Below, piece after piece: positions 29,730-38,408 of a stretch of 38,524 nt of DNA. This DNA comes from Chloroflexota bacterium. Its GTDB lineage: Bacteria > Chloroflexota > Anaerolineae > UBA4142 > SHND01. Below the pieces are notes generated by a model. It searched no databases. It saw only the letters and a program-made list of their open reading frames with translations, and was not told the origin of the DNA. Positions within the stretch are counted from its first letter, which is position 1. Each line of letters starts with the position of its first letter. The position numbers and the translations under genes were made by a program. The DNA is taken from assembly GCA_029778615.1 (NCBI GenBank), contig JAKOPZ010000281.1:1-38524 (forward strand), given 5' to 3'.

Positions 29730-30635
29730 ATGATTCACTTTCGACGCGGGACGATTGACGATTCGTTTGCAGTGTGGCAAGTGTTTGCCGATACGCTGTT
29801 GGATTTGTCCAAACGGCAAGGCGCGATGGCAATCACGGGTGCGGACGAAAATGCGGACATTGCGCCGTTTTGGACGCGGCGCAAATCATTGTTCGAGCAT
29901 CTTGCGCGCACGGCACACGAATTTTGGATTGCCGAACAAGACGAACGCATCGTGGGTTACGCGCGTTCGATTTTGCGCGACGATGTTTTGGAACTCACTG
30001 AATTTTTCGTTTTGCCCAACGCGCAGTCAGCAGGCATTGGCAGAGAATTGTTACAGCGCACATTTCCGACGCACGCGGCAAAACATCACATCATCGTGGC
30101 GACCACCGATGTGCGCGCCCAAGTGCGTTATCTCAAAACGGGCGTTGTGCCAAGATTTCCCGAAATGTACTGGACGCGCGCACCCGAAGAGGTACGCGTG
30201 GAAACCGATTTGGACTTTGTGCGCGCAGAAAACACGCCCGAAACAATCGCGCAACTTGCGGAAATAGACCGCGCCGTTTTGGGGCACACGCGGGAGGTTG
30301 ACCACGTGTGGTTGTTGGATACCCGCGCGGGATTTCTGTACAAACGCAACAACCAAGTGGTCGGTTACGGTTATCACAGTTTGGGCGGCGGCAGCGGTCC
30401 GTTTGCTTTGTGCGACGAACGTGAGTATGCGGCAGTGTTGGCGCACGCAGAACGCGAGGCGGTAACGCGCGGCGATGCTCAAGTGGGTTTTGATATTCCG
30501 ATGATTAATCGCGCGGCGATTGATTATTTCTTGGCGCGCCAGTACGAAATGGATTCGTTTGTCGCGTTCCTGATGAGTGATGTGCCCCTGGGGAAAATGG
30601 AAAATTACATACTGACGAGTCCCGCGTTTTTTATT
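29730..30635 (+). CDS. GNAT-family acetyltransferase, two-domain
   Basis: 302 residues. The first half is a GNAT fold (IHFRRGTIDDSFAVWQVF at the start, WIAEQDERIVGYARSILR, ELTEFFVLPNAQSAGIGREL with the acetyl-CoA loop QSAGIG). The second half repeats a degenerate GNAT-like plan (FLYKRNNQVVGYGYHSLGG ... YAAVLAHAEREAV) lacking a clear CoA loop, so only the first domain is likely to bind acetyl-CoA. Substrate unknown. ATG 29730 is preferred over an in-frame start at 29709 inside the upstream gene. Its stop TAA (30636-30638) is formed by repeat R1. Confidence 0.85.
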
Positions 30636-30762
30636 TAACTCATGTTACGCAGAATTGTCATTTCGAGCGGTCTGGCGAGAAATCTCGGTGGAAAAAACTG
30701 AGATTTCTCACAGAGTTTACCCCGAAGGATTGAGGGGTTCGAAATGACTTGCGTAAGGTGAA
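30636..30762. repeat. 127-bp palindromic interspersed repeat R1, copy 3
   Basis: Same orientation as copy 1 and nearly identical to it, with a visible difference late in the element (GACTTGCG for GACATGCG). It starts with the TAA that ends the acetyltransferase gene. Confidence 0.9.
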
Positions 30763-30801
30763 TTATTTAATACTTGCGCATGACACAGGATGGGAACGGT
30801 T

Positions 30802-31911
30802 ATGAAGACAGCCAATTCAAAAGCAGCAACTCAAAAACGCATTTGGTCGCCGGTGCGTCAGCAAGCGGCGGATAGTTTTTTAATTCTCACCATCGCCGCG
30901 TTCGCTGTCACGGTGATAGTCGTCCGCGTCTTTTTGCAGTTGTCGGGCTATCCGCAAATCGGCAACAGCACGTTCCACATCGCGCATCTGTTGTGGGGCG
31001 GACTGTTATTGTTTGTCGCGGTGGTGCTGGTGCTGTTGTGGGCAAATCATTGGGTCTTGTGGGCTGCCGCGTTGGCGGGCGGCATCGGCGTCGGGCTGTT
31101 CATTGACGAAGTGGGAAAATTTATCACCAAGGACAATGATTATTTTTTCCCGCTCGCGTTTCCCATCATTTACGCGTTCTTGCTGGCGTGCGTGTGGTTG
31201 TACCTGCGTGTGCGCCGTTCGCGCCCGCGCGATTCGCGGACGTTGTTGTATCACGCGCTCGAAGATATGAAACAGGTGTTGGACCATGACCTCGACCCGT
31301 TTGAACGCGCGATTTTGGTGGGCGAACTCAATCAAGTCATCGCCGGCACGCCGGGCAGTAACGAACGAAAATTGGCAAAGGCGTTGTTGGATTTTGTGCG
31401 CGCCGAAGATGTGAAACTCGCGCGCGAACCGAACCGCATTGAACGGCTGTGGAGTTGGGTCAAATTCATCGCGGCGCGTTGGCCCTCGCGGCGCGTTTTC
31501 AAATGGCTGTTGGTCGTGTTGTTTGCATGGGCGGGCGTCACTTCGATTTTTGAAGTGGGCGCGCTGTGGGCAATTCTCGGCGGCGTGTTCCAAAATACCC
31601 AACTCCCCGCTTTCGTCATTCAAAACGGCAATTCGCACTATGAACTGAGCGACCCCATTTTGCTGGTCATTCATTCCGCCTCGATTTTGATAACGGGCGC
31701 GATGTGCGCGCTTGCCACATTTTTGTTTTTGGTGCGTCGCGAACGCTTGGGCTTGCGCGTTGGCTCGCTGGCGATGATTCTCTCGCTCACAATTGTCTCG
31801 CTGTTGAATTTTTATTTCTCGCAGTTGTATGCCATCAGCGACGCGCTGTCGCAATTGATTTTGCTGCTCGCCGCGACGATTTATCGCTGGCGGTTTTATC
31901 TGAATCAATAG
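30802..31911 (+). CDS. Unrecognised polytopic membrane protein
   Basis: 369 residues with seven to eight hydrophobic helices: about 25-50, 60-80, 85-100 and 115-132, then a cytoplasmic helical stretch (about 140-215, ALEDMKQVLDHDLDPFERAIL), and about 230-250, 285-310 and 325-365. HIAHLLWGGLLLFVAVVLVLL and GLFIDEVGKFITKDNDYFFP stand out in the first part. I recognise no family. GGGA lies 8 nt before ATG 30802, which is therefore chosen over ATG 30790. It follows the R1 element and has no close partner gene. Confidence 0.75.
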   Translation: MKTANSKAATQKRIWSPVRQQAADSFLILTIAAFAVTVIVVRVFLQLSGYPQIGNSTFHIAHLLWGGLLLFVAVVLVLLWANHWVLWAAALAGGIGVGLFIDEVGKFITKDNDYFFPLAFPIIYAFLLACVWLYLRVRRSRPRDSRTLLYHALEDMKQVLDHDLDPFERAILVGELNQVIAGTPGSNERKLAKALLDFVRAEDVKLAREPNRIERLWSWVKFIAARWPSRRVFKWLLVVLFAWAGVTSIFEVGALWAILGGVFQNTQLPAFVIQNGNSHYELSDPILLVIHSASILITGAMCALATFLFLVRRERLGLRVGSLAMILSLTIVSLLNFYFSQLYAISDALSQLILLLAATIYRWRFYLNQ

Positions 31912-32021
31912 CGCAGACCAATTGCTCATTTACGCCGCGCACGCAATGTGGTACGATAACGTACAAGAATCCGCGAGCTTGGCATGAGCGTAAGAATTGA
32001 AAAAAGGGATTCGGTAGTGTG

Positions 32022-32909
32022 ATGAACCAAGCGCGTACGCCGCAAAGTGATTTTCTGTTAAAACTTGGCAAGAAAATTTTGGAGCCGTACACGCGTTTGC
32101 CCACTGCGCGCGCGGCAATGATTACGGGTTCGGCAGCCGAAGGCGTTTCCGATTTTTACTCTGACCTCGACATGACAGTCTATTACGAAAACGAATTGCC
32201 GGACGAAGCTGCACTCGCGCGCATTCGCAAACAACACGGCGCGCCCGAACGCGCGTGGCTTATGGGCGACCGCGCGGAAGGCGCGATTGCCGAAGCGTAC
32301 GAACTCGGCGGACTTCAAGCGCAAATCGGACACACGACGATTGCCGCATGGGAAAATGAAATCGCGGACGTTGTGGATAAATTTAACGCTGACACACCTT
32401 TGCACAAAGCCATGTCCGGCACGCTCGAAGCGGTTACTGTCTTTGGCGACGCGTACATGAACGCATGGAAAGAAAAAATCGCCGCGTATCCCGACGGTTT
32501 GCGCCGCGCGATGGTCGAGAAACACTTGTCCGTGTTTCCCGTGTGGTACGTACAGGGCGCGCTCGATGGACGCGACGCGCTTTTGTGGCATTATCAAATT
32601 TTGACCAAAGCCGCGTTCAATCTCGTCGCCGTTCTGGCGGGATTGAACCGTTTGTATTTCACAGACTTTCAATTCAAAAAGATGCGGCGCTTTATCGGAC
32701 AAATGAACCTCGCGCCGGAAAATTTCGCCGCGCGTCTCGAAAATTTATTTCAACAAAAACCTTCCGCCGCCGCGTTGGAACTGGAAACCTTGGTGCGCGA
32801 GGTGGTGGAATTGGTCGAACGCGAACTGCCCGAGGTGGATACAAGCGCCGCGAAAAAACGTTTTGGACAACGCCGCGCCCCATGGCAGTATCAAACGTTT
32901 GACGAGTAA
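32022..32909 (+). CDS. Nucleotidyltransferase-fold protein
   Basis: 295 residues. The motif MITGSAAEGVSDFYSDLDMTVYYE (GS-x6-SD-x3-DLD) is the nucleotidyltransferase active site, with the third acidic residue probably in LQAQIGHTTI or nearby. The rest is helical (AYPDGLRRAMVEKHLSVFPVWYV, LFQQKPSAAALELETLVREVV), as in aminoglycoside nucleotidyltransferase-like and DUF4037-type proteins. Substrate unknown; such stand-alone proteins may modify small molecules or tRNA. It is not related in detail to the lasso-cluster nucleotidyltransferase. The start is uncertain (GTG 32019 directly precedes ATG 32022). Confidence 0.8.
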   Translation: MNQARTPQSDFLLKLGKKILEPYTRLPTARAAMITGSAAEGVSDFYSDLDMTVYYENELPDEAALARIRKQHGAPERAWLMGDRAEGAIAEAYELGGLQAQIGHTTIAAWENEIADVVDKFNADTPLHKAMSGTLEAVTVFGDAYMNAWKEKIAAYPDGLRRAMVEKHLSVFPVWYVQGALDGRDALLWHYQILTKAAFNLVAVLAGLNRLYFTDFQFKKMRRFIGQMNLAPENFAARLENLFQQKPSAAALELETLVREVVELVERELPEVDTSAAKKRFGQRRAPWQYQTFDE

Positions 32910-32963
32910 GGAATGAAACGAATCTGCTAACGGCATAGCAGAACGAATGGCAAGGAGCCAATG

Positions 32964-34217
32964 ATGTTCAAGAAAAAATCTCCAAAACCCGCAGAGCAAA
33001 AATCTGCCGCCCCCGCGTCTGCGACCAAACCGGCGAGCGCCGGCGCGCCGCCAAAACCCAAGAAAGGACTTTTGCCGAGCTTTGGCAAGAAAAAAGCCGA
33101 AGCCGCGCCGCCGCCCAAGCCCGCCGCGACTCCCGCACCCGCCGCCGCGTCACCCGCGCCGAAACCGGCAGCCGCGCCCGCCAAAGCCGCGCCCGCGAAA
33201 AAAGCGAAAGGTGGCGGCGGGCTCGTCAAACTGCTTTTGCCGCTTTTGCTCATCGGCGCGCTGGGCGGCGGCGCCTATTTCGCCTACACCAAATTTTTTG
33301 CGGGGGCGGGGGAAACGCCGCGCCCCTCTGCACCCGCGACCGAAAGTGTTGCCACACTTCCCGATGAACCACCCGATTCCGCTAAATCACTGCGCGCCAT
33401 CGCGACGCCGAAAAAAGTAGTGAATTGTGAAGGCAAGCCGAAATTTTTGAGCAAAGTCGGTTTGGCTGGTGATGTTACATTCTCGACCGCCGAGCCCGGC
33501 GTGCGCGGGCTGATTCTCTTGGGCGCGCCCGCCGACAACAGCGACGCGCTCACGCGTTATCAACATCAGTCCTGGAGCGGCGCCGGTTTTCTCGACGCGT
33601 TCGTGATGGACCGCAACGGCAATGTGTATTTTGCGCCCAGTCCGCGCACCGGGCTCGGCGTCAAGCAGCCCAAAAATCAAAATCAAATTTACAAACTCGA
33701 CACCAAAAGCGGAGAGCTCGCCGCGTATGTGACGCTTCCCGCGACCGGCGAACCGTCACCCGAAAATCCGTACGGCGTTTTGGGTTTGGCGTACGATTGC
33801 GAAAGCAACAGCTTGTACGCCGCGACGGTGATGGGTTCGAGCGATGCGAATCAAGTGGGCAGTATTTTTCGAATTGATTTGAACACGAATGAAATTGCGG
33901 GACAGCGCGACAAGGTGGACGCGTACGGACTCGCCGTGCGTTCCACCGCAACAGGCAAACAATTGGTGTTTGGTTCGCCGCATAATGGGGAAATTCGCGC
34001 GTTAAATTTGGACGCGGACGGCAACCTGCAAGGCGACCCGCGCACGCTTGCCAGTTTGGCGGACCCGCTGCGCGCGCGCAAAATCTCTTTTGTCAACGAA
34101 AATGAAATGACCGTGCAAGCAGCACAATTCAATTTCGCCAAAGCAGAAATTCCGCAAGAAATTCCGACGCGCTTTGTGTATGACGCGGCAGGCGATACAT
34201 GGCAGGTCGCGCAGTGA
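32964..34217 (+). CDS. Membrane-anchored protein with Lys/Ala/Pro-rich head and propeller-like extracytoplasmic domain
   Basis: 417 residues. Residues 1 to about 85 are low complexity: Lys, Pro and Ala (KKKSPKPAEQKSAAPASATK and further). One transmembrane helix (about 91-115, VKLLLPLLLIGALGGGAYFA) follows. The rest, about 300 residues, consists of beta-rich segments such as AFVMDRNGNVYFAPSPRTG, GVLGLAYDCESNSLYAAT and ALNLDADGNLQGD, which look like blades of a beta-propeller facing outward. I recognise no specific family. AAGGAG at 32952 fits the ATG at 32964 best (32961 is too close). A 24-bp terminator stem follows. Confidence 0.75.
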   Translation: MFKKKSPKPAEQKSAAPASATKPASAGAPPKPKKGLLPSFGKKKAEAAPPPKPAATPAPAAASPAPKPAAAPAKAAPAKKAKGGGGLVKLLLPLLLIGALGGGAYFAYTKFFAGAGETPRPSAPATESVATLPDEPPDSAKSLRAIATPKKVVNCEGKPKFLSKVGLAGDVTFSTAEPGVRGLILLGAPADNSDALTRYQHQSWSGAGFLDAFVMDRNGNVYFAPSPRTGLGVKQPKNQNQIYKLDTKSGELAAYVTLPATGEPSPENPYGVLGLAYDCESNSLYAATVMGSSDANQVGSIFRIDLNTNEIAGQRDKVDAYGLAVRSTATGKQLVFGSPHNGEIRALNLDADGNLQGDPRTLASLADPLRARKISFVNENEMTVQAAQFNFAKAEIPQEIPTRFVYDAAGDTWQVAQ

Positions 34218-34231
34218 CCTTTAGATTCTTG

Positions 34232-34283
34232 AAATAAAAATTCGTAGCGATGGCTCACGAGCCATCGCTACGAATTTTTATTT
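34232..34283. terminator. 24-bp perfect hairpin, bidirectional terminator
   Basis: The arms 34232-34255 and 34260-34283 are perfectly complementary over 24 bp with a 4-nt CACG loop, A-rich at one base and T-rich at the other. It terminates the upstream gene; its right end is 3 bp before the ATG of the EamA gene. Confidence 0.9.
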
Positions 34284-34286
34284 TCT

Positions 34287-35159
34287 ATGTCACTCTACAC
34301 TCTCGGGCTGGTTCTCCTCTCTGCGACTCTCCACGCGTCGTGGAATTTGTTGGTGCGCGACCAGCGCGACCTCAACATGTTCATCGGCATTTCGATTGTG
34401 GGCACCGTTGTCTTTATGCCGTTCACCCTTGCGTTTGAATTGTTTGCCCCGCCGGTCCTGACCGCCGTGCCGCTGAATTTGTTTTTCGGCGGCGCATTTC
34501 TCGCCCTCTATTATTTTGGCATGACGCACAGTTATCGCGGCGGCGATTTCACCGTCGCGTATCCGCTCGCGCGCGCCCTCCCGGTGCTGATGGTCGCGTG
34601 CGCCGAAGTGGTGATGGGCGACGCGCCAACATGGCTCGGCTGGCTCGGCATCCTGTTGATTGCGGCGGGCTCGATGGTCGTGCCCTTGCAATCGCTGCGC
34701 GAACTCAAACTGGCGCGCTATTGGAATCGAACGACGGTGTGGATTTTGACGGCGGCGTTAGGCATCGCGGGCTATACGGTGGTGGACCAGGCGGGGCTGC
34801 GTCATCTCCCGAACGGTCTGCCGTTCGCAATGCGGTACTCGATACTCGAATCGGTCATCGGCGGCGCCATTTATTTTTTGGCGTTGCAGCTCTTGCGCGA
34901 AAAAATTGTTTTGCCGCGCACGTGGGGCGATTGGAGACTGCCGTTCATCGCGACATTATTGTTGTTTGGCAGCTATTCGCTCATCCTGTGGGCGTTTCAA
35001 TCGGATGACCGCGCGAGCTATGTCATTGGTTTGCGGCAGGTGAGTATTGTATTGGGTGTTGTCGCGGGCGCGTATCTGTTTCACGAACGCGGCGCGCGTT
35101 TGCGAATTCCGGCGGCGCTCGTGATTACCGTCGGAGTGATTTTATTGTCGCTGGCTTAA
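34287..35159 (+). CDS. EamA/DMT-family transporter
   Basis: 290 residues with ten predicted helices in two five-helix halves, as in drug/metabolite transporter proteins. The start YTLGLVLLSATLHASWNLLV and the motif GDFTVAYPLARALPVLMVA are typical of the EamA fold; the second half repeats it (AGYTVVDQAGLRHLP ... SYVIGLRQVSIVLGVVAGAYL). Substrate unknown. ATG 34287 has no Shine-Dalgarno sequence because the terminator palindrome ends 3 bp upstream; it must use a different initiation mode or a promoter inside the palindrome. The 3' end overlaps the convergent gene by 4 bp. Confidence 0.88.
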   Translation: MSLYTLGLVLLSATLHASWNLLVRDQRDLNMFIGISIVGTVVFMPFTLAFELFAPPVLTAVPLNLFFGGAFLALYYFGMTHSYRGGDFTVAYPLARALPVLMVACAEVVMGDAPTWLGWLGILLIAAGSMVVPLQSLRELKLARYWNRTTVWILTAALGIAGYTVVDQAGLRHLPNGLPFAMRYSILESVIGGAIYFLALQLLREKIVLPRTWGDWRLPFIATLLLFGSYSLILWAFQSDDRASYVIGLRQVSIVLGVVAGAYLFHERGARLRIPAALVITVGVILLSLA

Positions 35160-37858
35160 CGCGGCAGCACCCCAAACGCTTGCGCGAGACTGTCAATGGT
35201 CAAAGCGGTGCCGCGCAACAAAATTTCAAAAAGCGAAATGCCGGCGACGGCGATTGCCAACGCGGCGAACGGCAGGAGGAACACGCGCCAGCCGCGCAAG
35301 CGATGCGCTTCGCCGACCGCAATCCACGTCGCGAGGAACGTGACGAACGTCGCCGCGACGCGCGCAAGCAGTGCTAGCGGCGGCACGAACGCAAAAATTT
35401 CGACGAGATAGCCGATTTGGGCAAAGCCCACTGCGCGGAGAGTGGTGGTAAAGTCTGCCGTGCCGCGCAACAAACGCGCCGCGCCAAAGACCACGAGTGT
35501 TCCCACGAACCACGAAATAAAACGCGTGAGCCAATCCGCGAAATCAAATCCCCCATTCGCAACCCACGAAGCCAGCAGCGTCGCCAGCACGGCAATCAAC
35601 AGCGCGGGCGCGGTCAAGTACGCGTTGGTGGCTGCCTGTCGAAATGCCCATACATCCAACAACAGCGCGCGCACCGCAACCTTGAACCACATGCGCGTGC
35701 GGAGCAAGCCCTGCCACAGCACCGAAACATTCCACGCGTCCGGTCCGCGCAGCGCGGGCGCGGCGGGCGTCGGCGGCGCGATGGTTTGGGGGACAATTTC
35801 GCGGCGCGCGTTCAACACGTGAAACACATCTGCCGAGTTGCTCGTCTCGGGAATCGTAAACGTATTGGGATGAAAAATAAACGCGTCGGTCTGTTCGCCG
35901 CCCAAGCCGCCGTGATTGCCGACGAGTTCTTCCATCGCCGCCACGGTGCCGTCTTGAAAGTACGTGCTGATGATGGTGAGGTCGCCGTTGTGTGGAAATT
36001 CCGCGAGACGTTTCAATTGCGCGGCGCGTAAATCCGCATCGCCGTACATTGTCAATGGGTCTTGCCCCGTTACCGCGTTCGTCGCCAAATTGCGCGCGCC
36101 GTTTTTGCCAAACACCAGTGGTTCGTTTTGCGCGTTGTACGCCATGACGATGCCGATGCCTTCATGTTTGACCAAGCCGTCGAGCAAATTCGGATATGCT
36201 TCATTCAATTCGTCGAGCGCAAGGCGCGGCGGAGGCAGCAGCGATGGCGTCAAACCGAGAAAATATACCTGCGCGAGATTGCCGCTCGCGCACACGGCAA
36301 CTTGTTGGTCTTGCATATTCGCGGTGGAATTGTTTGCGCTGTCGCTTTCGCGCATGCCGCGATTCATTGCGCGTTTCGTTCCGCGAATGACGCGCTTGCC
36401 GATACGCCCGCCCATGTTTTGATTTTGCATCTGGTCGAGTTCCATCGTCATCGCGCGCACCGAAACCATGCCGTCGTCGCCGCCGCCCGTTTGTGAGACG
36501 TTGGTCTTGCCCGGCGTCAATTCTTCAATCAATTCGCGCAGGGTTTTGCCGTACCGTTGTTTGAACGTCCAGCCGTACGATTGTCCGTGGTCGGAAAGAA
36601 TAATGAGCTCGTACGGGCGCGGCGCCTTGCGCGCAATCGCATCGCGCACGCGGCGAATCACATGGTCGTACTGCCTCAAGGTGTGAAAGGCATCATGCGT
36701 CCACGGACCCGAATGATGCGCGACTTCATCGTAACCGGGCCACGTGACGTACAGTGCGGGCGTGCCGCGCACAATGTCGAGGATCGTGAGCGACGCGGAA
36801 ATATCGCGCATCAAAACAGTGGTCGCCGCGCGGATGAACGGATAAAAATGCGCGAGGCGGTTCAAGCGCGGCGCTTGACGACGCAGCTGTTGGCGAATGC
36901 CTTCGTACACTTCGCGCACCACATCGCCGAAATACAACACCAGCGTCCGCAAGAAAAAATAAGGGTTCAGAAATAAAATGTAAAAATCTTGCGTGCGGCG
37001 TTTTTGCTGTTCCTCACTCGCTTGAAACAAATCCGCCAGCGTCAAGACCGAAACGAGCGCGTCGCCATTCATCATGTTGTTCACCGACGAACCTGCGCGC
37101 ATCAAGCCGTTGCCGGTCGCCACGCGCGAATTGATGAACGGGGCATCGTGTCCCGAAACAATCAGCCGCCCCAAATCCTTGTCGTACCAGCGGAACGCGG
37201 GAATGTCGAAATTGTTGCCAAACATGATGCCCGCCTGACATGCCGAAGTTTGGGAGGGCAGTCCGCAGTCGAAACGCGAGAGGACATAGTTTTCGTTGTC
37301 CCGCATCGCCTTCAGCGTCGGCATCCAGCCCGTATCAATCGCGCGTTTGATGTGATGGTACGACAGCCCGTCAATTTCCATCATGACGATGCCTTGTGTC
37401 TGCGTATCGAGCGCGAAAAATTCATCGCGCTTTGCCAACCGCTCGGCAATGTTTTGATAAAACGAATCGTCGTCATCCACCGCAATGACGCTCGTGAGAA
37501 GCGTGTTGACAATTGCCAAAATGAGACTGCCGACAATCGCGTCCGCCCAAGTTTGCACAAAAAAACCTTCCACCAAATTCGCCGTCACCCACAGCCCCAA
37601 CGCGTTCAGAGAAAAGCCGACCACAAAAATCGCGATGAAACCGAACGGCAGCGCGAGCAGTAGAATGAGCGGGCGAATCAAAAGATTGACAATGCCCAGC
37701 AAAAACGCGGCGGACGCGGCGACGACAAGCGTGTTTTCGCCCGACGCGAAACCGATGCCCGGCGCGACCGCGGCGGTTAACAGCAGCGAGATACCGTCGA
37801 GGACCCAGACGACGATAAACCGAAACAGTTGGCGCGTCAGCGTGTGGATGAGGTTCAT
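35156..37858 (-). CDS. Holin-like membrane domain fused to an alkaline-phosphatase-superfamily domain and C-terminal membrane domain
   Basis: 900 residues in three parts. Residues 1 to about 125 hold four helices of the phage-holin-like (Mycobact_4TM) type (LLTAAVAPGIGFASGENTL, FVVGFSLNALGLWVTANLVE). About 150-700 is a type I phosphodiesterase/nucleotide pyrophosphatase domain: MMEIDGLSYHHIKRAI, the nucleophile region CGLPSQTSACQAGIMFG, YVTWPGYDEVAHHSGPWTHD, ELIILSDHGQSYG and VGNHGGLGGEQTDAF. About 740-900 has five more helices. Metal ligands (Asp, His) are in place, so hydrolysis of a phosphoester on or near the membrane is likely; the substrate is unknown. A heptamer array precedes the start. 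Confidence 0.85.
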   Translation of the reverse strand: MNLIHTLTRQLFRFIVVWVLDGISLLLTAAVAPGIGFASGENTLVVAASAAFLLGIVNLLIRPLILLLALPFGFIAIFVVGFSLNALGLWVTANLVEGFFVQTWADAIVGSLILAIVNTLLTSVIAVDDDDSFYQNIAERLAKRDEFFALDTQTQGIVMMEIDGLSYHHIKRAIDTGWMPTLKAMRDNENYVLSRFDCGLPSQTSACQAGIMFGNNFDIPAFRWYDKDLGRLIVSGHDAPFINSRVATGNGLMRAGSSVNNMMNGDALVSVLTLADLFQASEEQQKRRTQDFYILFLNPYFFLRTLVLYFGDVVREVYEGIRQQLRRQAPRLNRLAHFYPFIRAATTVLMRDISASLTILDIVRGTPALYVTWPGYDEVAHHSGPWTHDAFHTLRQYDHVIRRVRDAIARKAPRPYELIILSDHGQSYGWTFKQRYGKTLRELIEELTPGKTNVSQTGGGDDGMVSVRAMTMELDQMQNQNMGGRIGKRVIRGTKRAMNRGMRESDSANNSTANMQDQQVAVCASGNLAQVYFLGLTPSLLPPPRLALDELNEAYPNLLDGLVKHEGIGIVMAYNAQNEPLVFGKNGARNLATNAVTGQDPLTMYGDADLRAAQLKRLAEFPHNGDLTIISTYFQDGTVAAMEELVGNHGGLGGEQTDAFIFHPNTFTIPETSNSADVFHVLNARREIVPQTIAPPTPAAPALRGPDAWNVSVLWQGLLRTRMWFKVAVRALLLDVWAFRQAATNAYLTAPALLIAVLATLLASWVANGGFDFADWLTRFISWFVGTLVVFGAARLLRGTADFTTTLRAVGFAQIGYLVEIFAFVPPLALLARVAATFVTFLATWIAVGEAHRLRGWRVFLLPFAALAIAVAGISLFEILLRGTALTIDSLAQAFGVLPR

Positions 37859-37862
37859 AAGC

Positions 37863-37895
37863 GGAGATTAGAGCTTGGACTGGAAATTGGAGAGT
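37863..37895. repeat. Degenerate heptamer array upstream of the phosphatase fusion gene
   Basis: GGAGATTAGAGCTTGGACTGGAAATTGGAGAG is built of the same GGAGATTA-like words as the pyr spacers. It occupies the ribosome-binding region of the minus-strand gene starting at 37858. Confidence 0.5.
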
Positions 37896-37934
37896 TTGGG
37901 ATGCTGGCTTGAATGGACGATACGCGCTCCGCCG

Positions 37935-38408
37935 CTAGCAATTTGCCAATTCGCGTTTTGCCTTTTCGAACACGGCGTCAAACATGGGCGCGGTCAATCT
38001 TCCGGTGTTTGTGTTTTGGCGGCTCGGATGATACGTGGCAATGACAGAATAGTTTTCAATTTTGTATAACGCGTTGTGACCAAATTTCGGACGCGGTCTT
38101 GCAAGGGAAATGTTTCGCGTTTCCAACACTTGAAGAATTGCGTTAAAGCCAATTGCGCCGAGACCAATCAACACGCGCGCGTTTTTCAACAATTCAAATT
38201 CGCGCGCGAGGTACGGGAAACAATTGGCAAATTCGGACGGCAGTGGTTTATTGTCGGGTGGCGCACACCGCGCCGCCGCACCGATATACACATCGCGCAG
38301 TTGCAACCCATCGCCGCGCGCAAGCGAAGTGGGCTGATTCGCAAAGCCCGCGCGATACAACGCGCCAAACAAAAAATCGCCTGAACTGTCGCCTGTCAAA
38401 TACCCCAC
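37935..38408 (-). pseudogene. Uracil-DNA glycosylase (family 5-like), N-terminally truncated
   Basis: 157 residues matching the later part of family 5 (UDGb-type) uracil-DNA glycosylases: TGDSSGDFLFGALYRAGFANQ, VYIGAAARCAPPDNKPLPSE, LIGLGAIGFNAIL and the final ATYHPSRQNTNTGRL. The frame opens only at a GTG (38406-38408), after an in-frame TAA a few codons upstream. The preceding 60-80 residues of the family, including the catalytic GLAPA-x2-G-x-N segment, are absent in all three frames of the remaining 115 bp. So the gene is probably broken, or its first part was displaced by rearrangement. If GTG is used the product would lack part of the active site. Confidence 0.65.
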
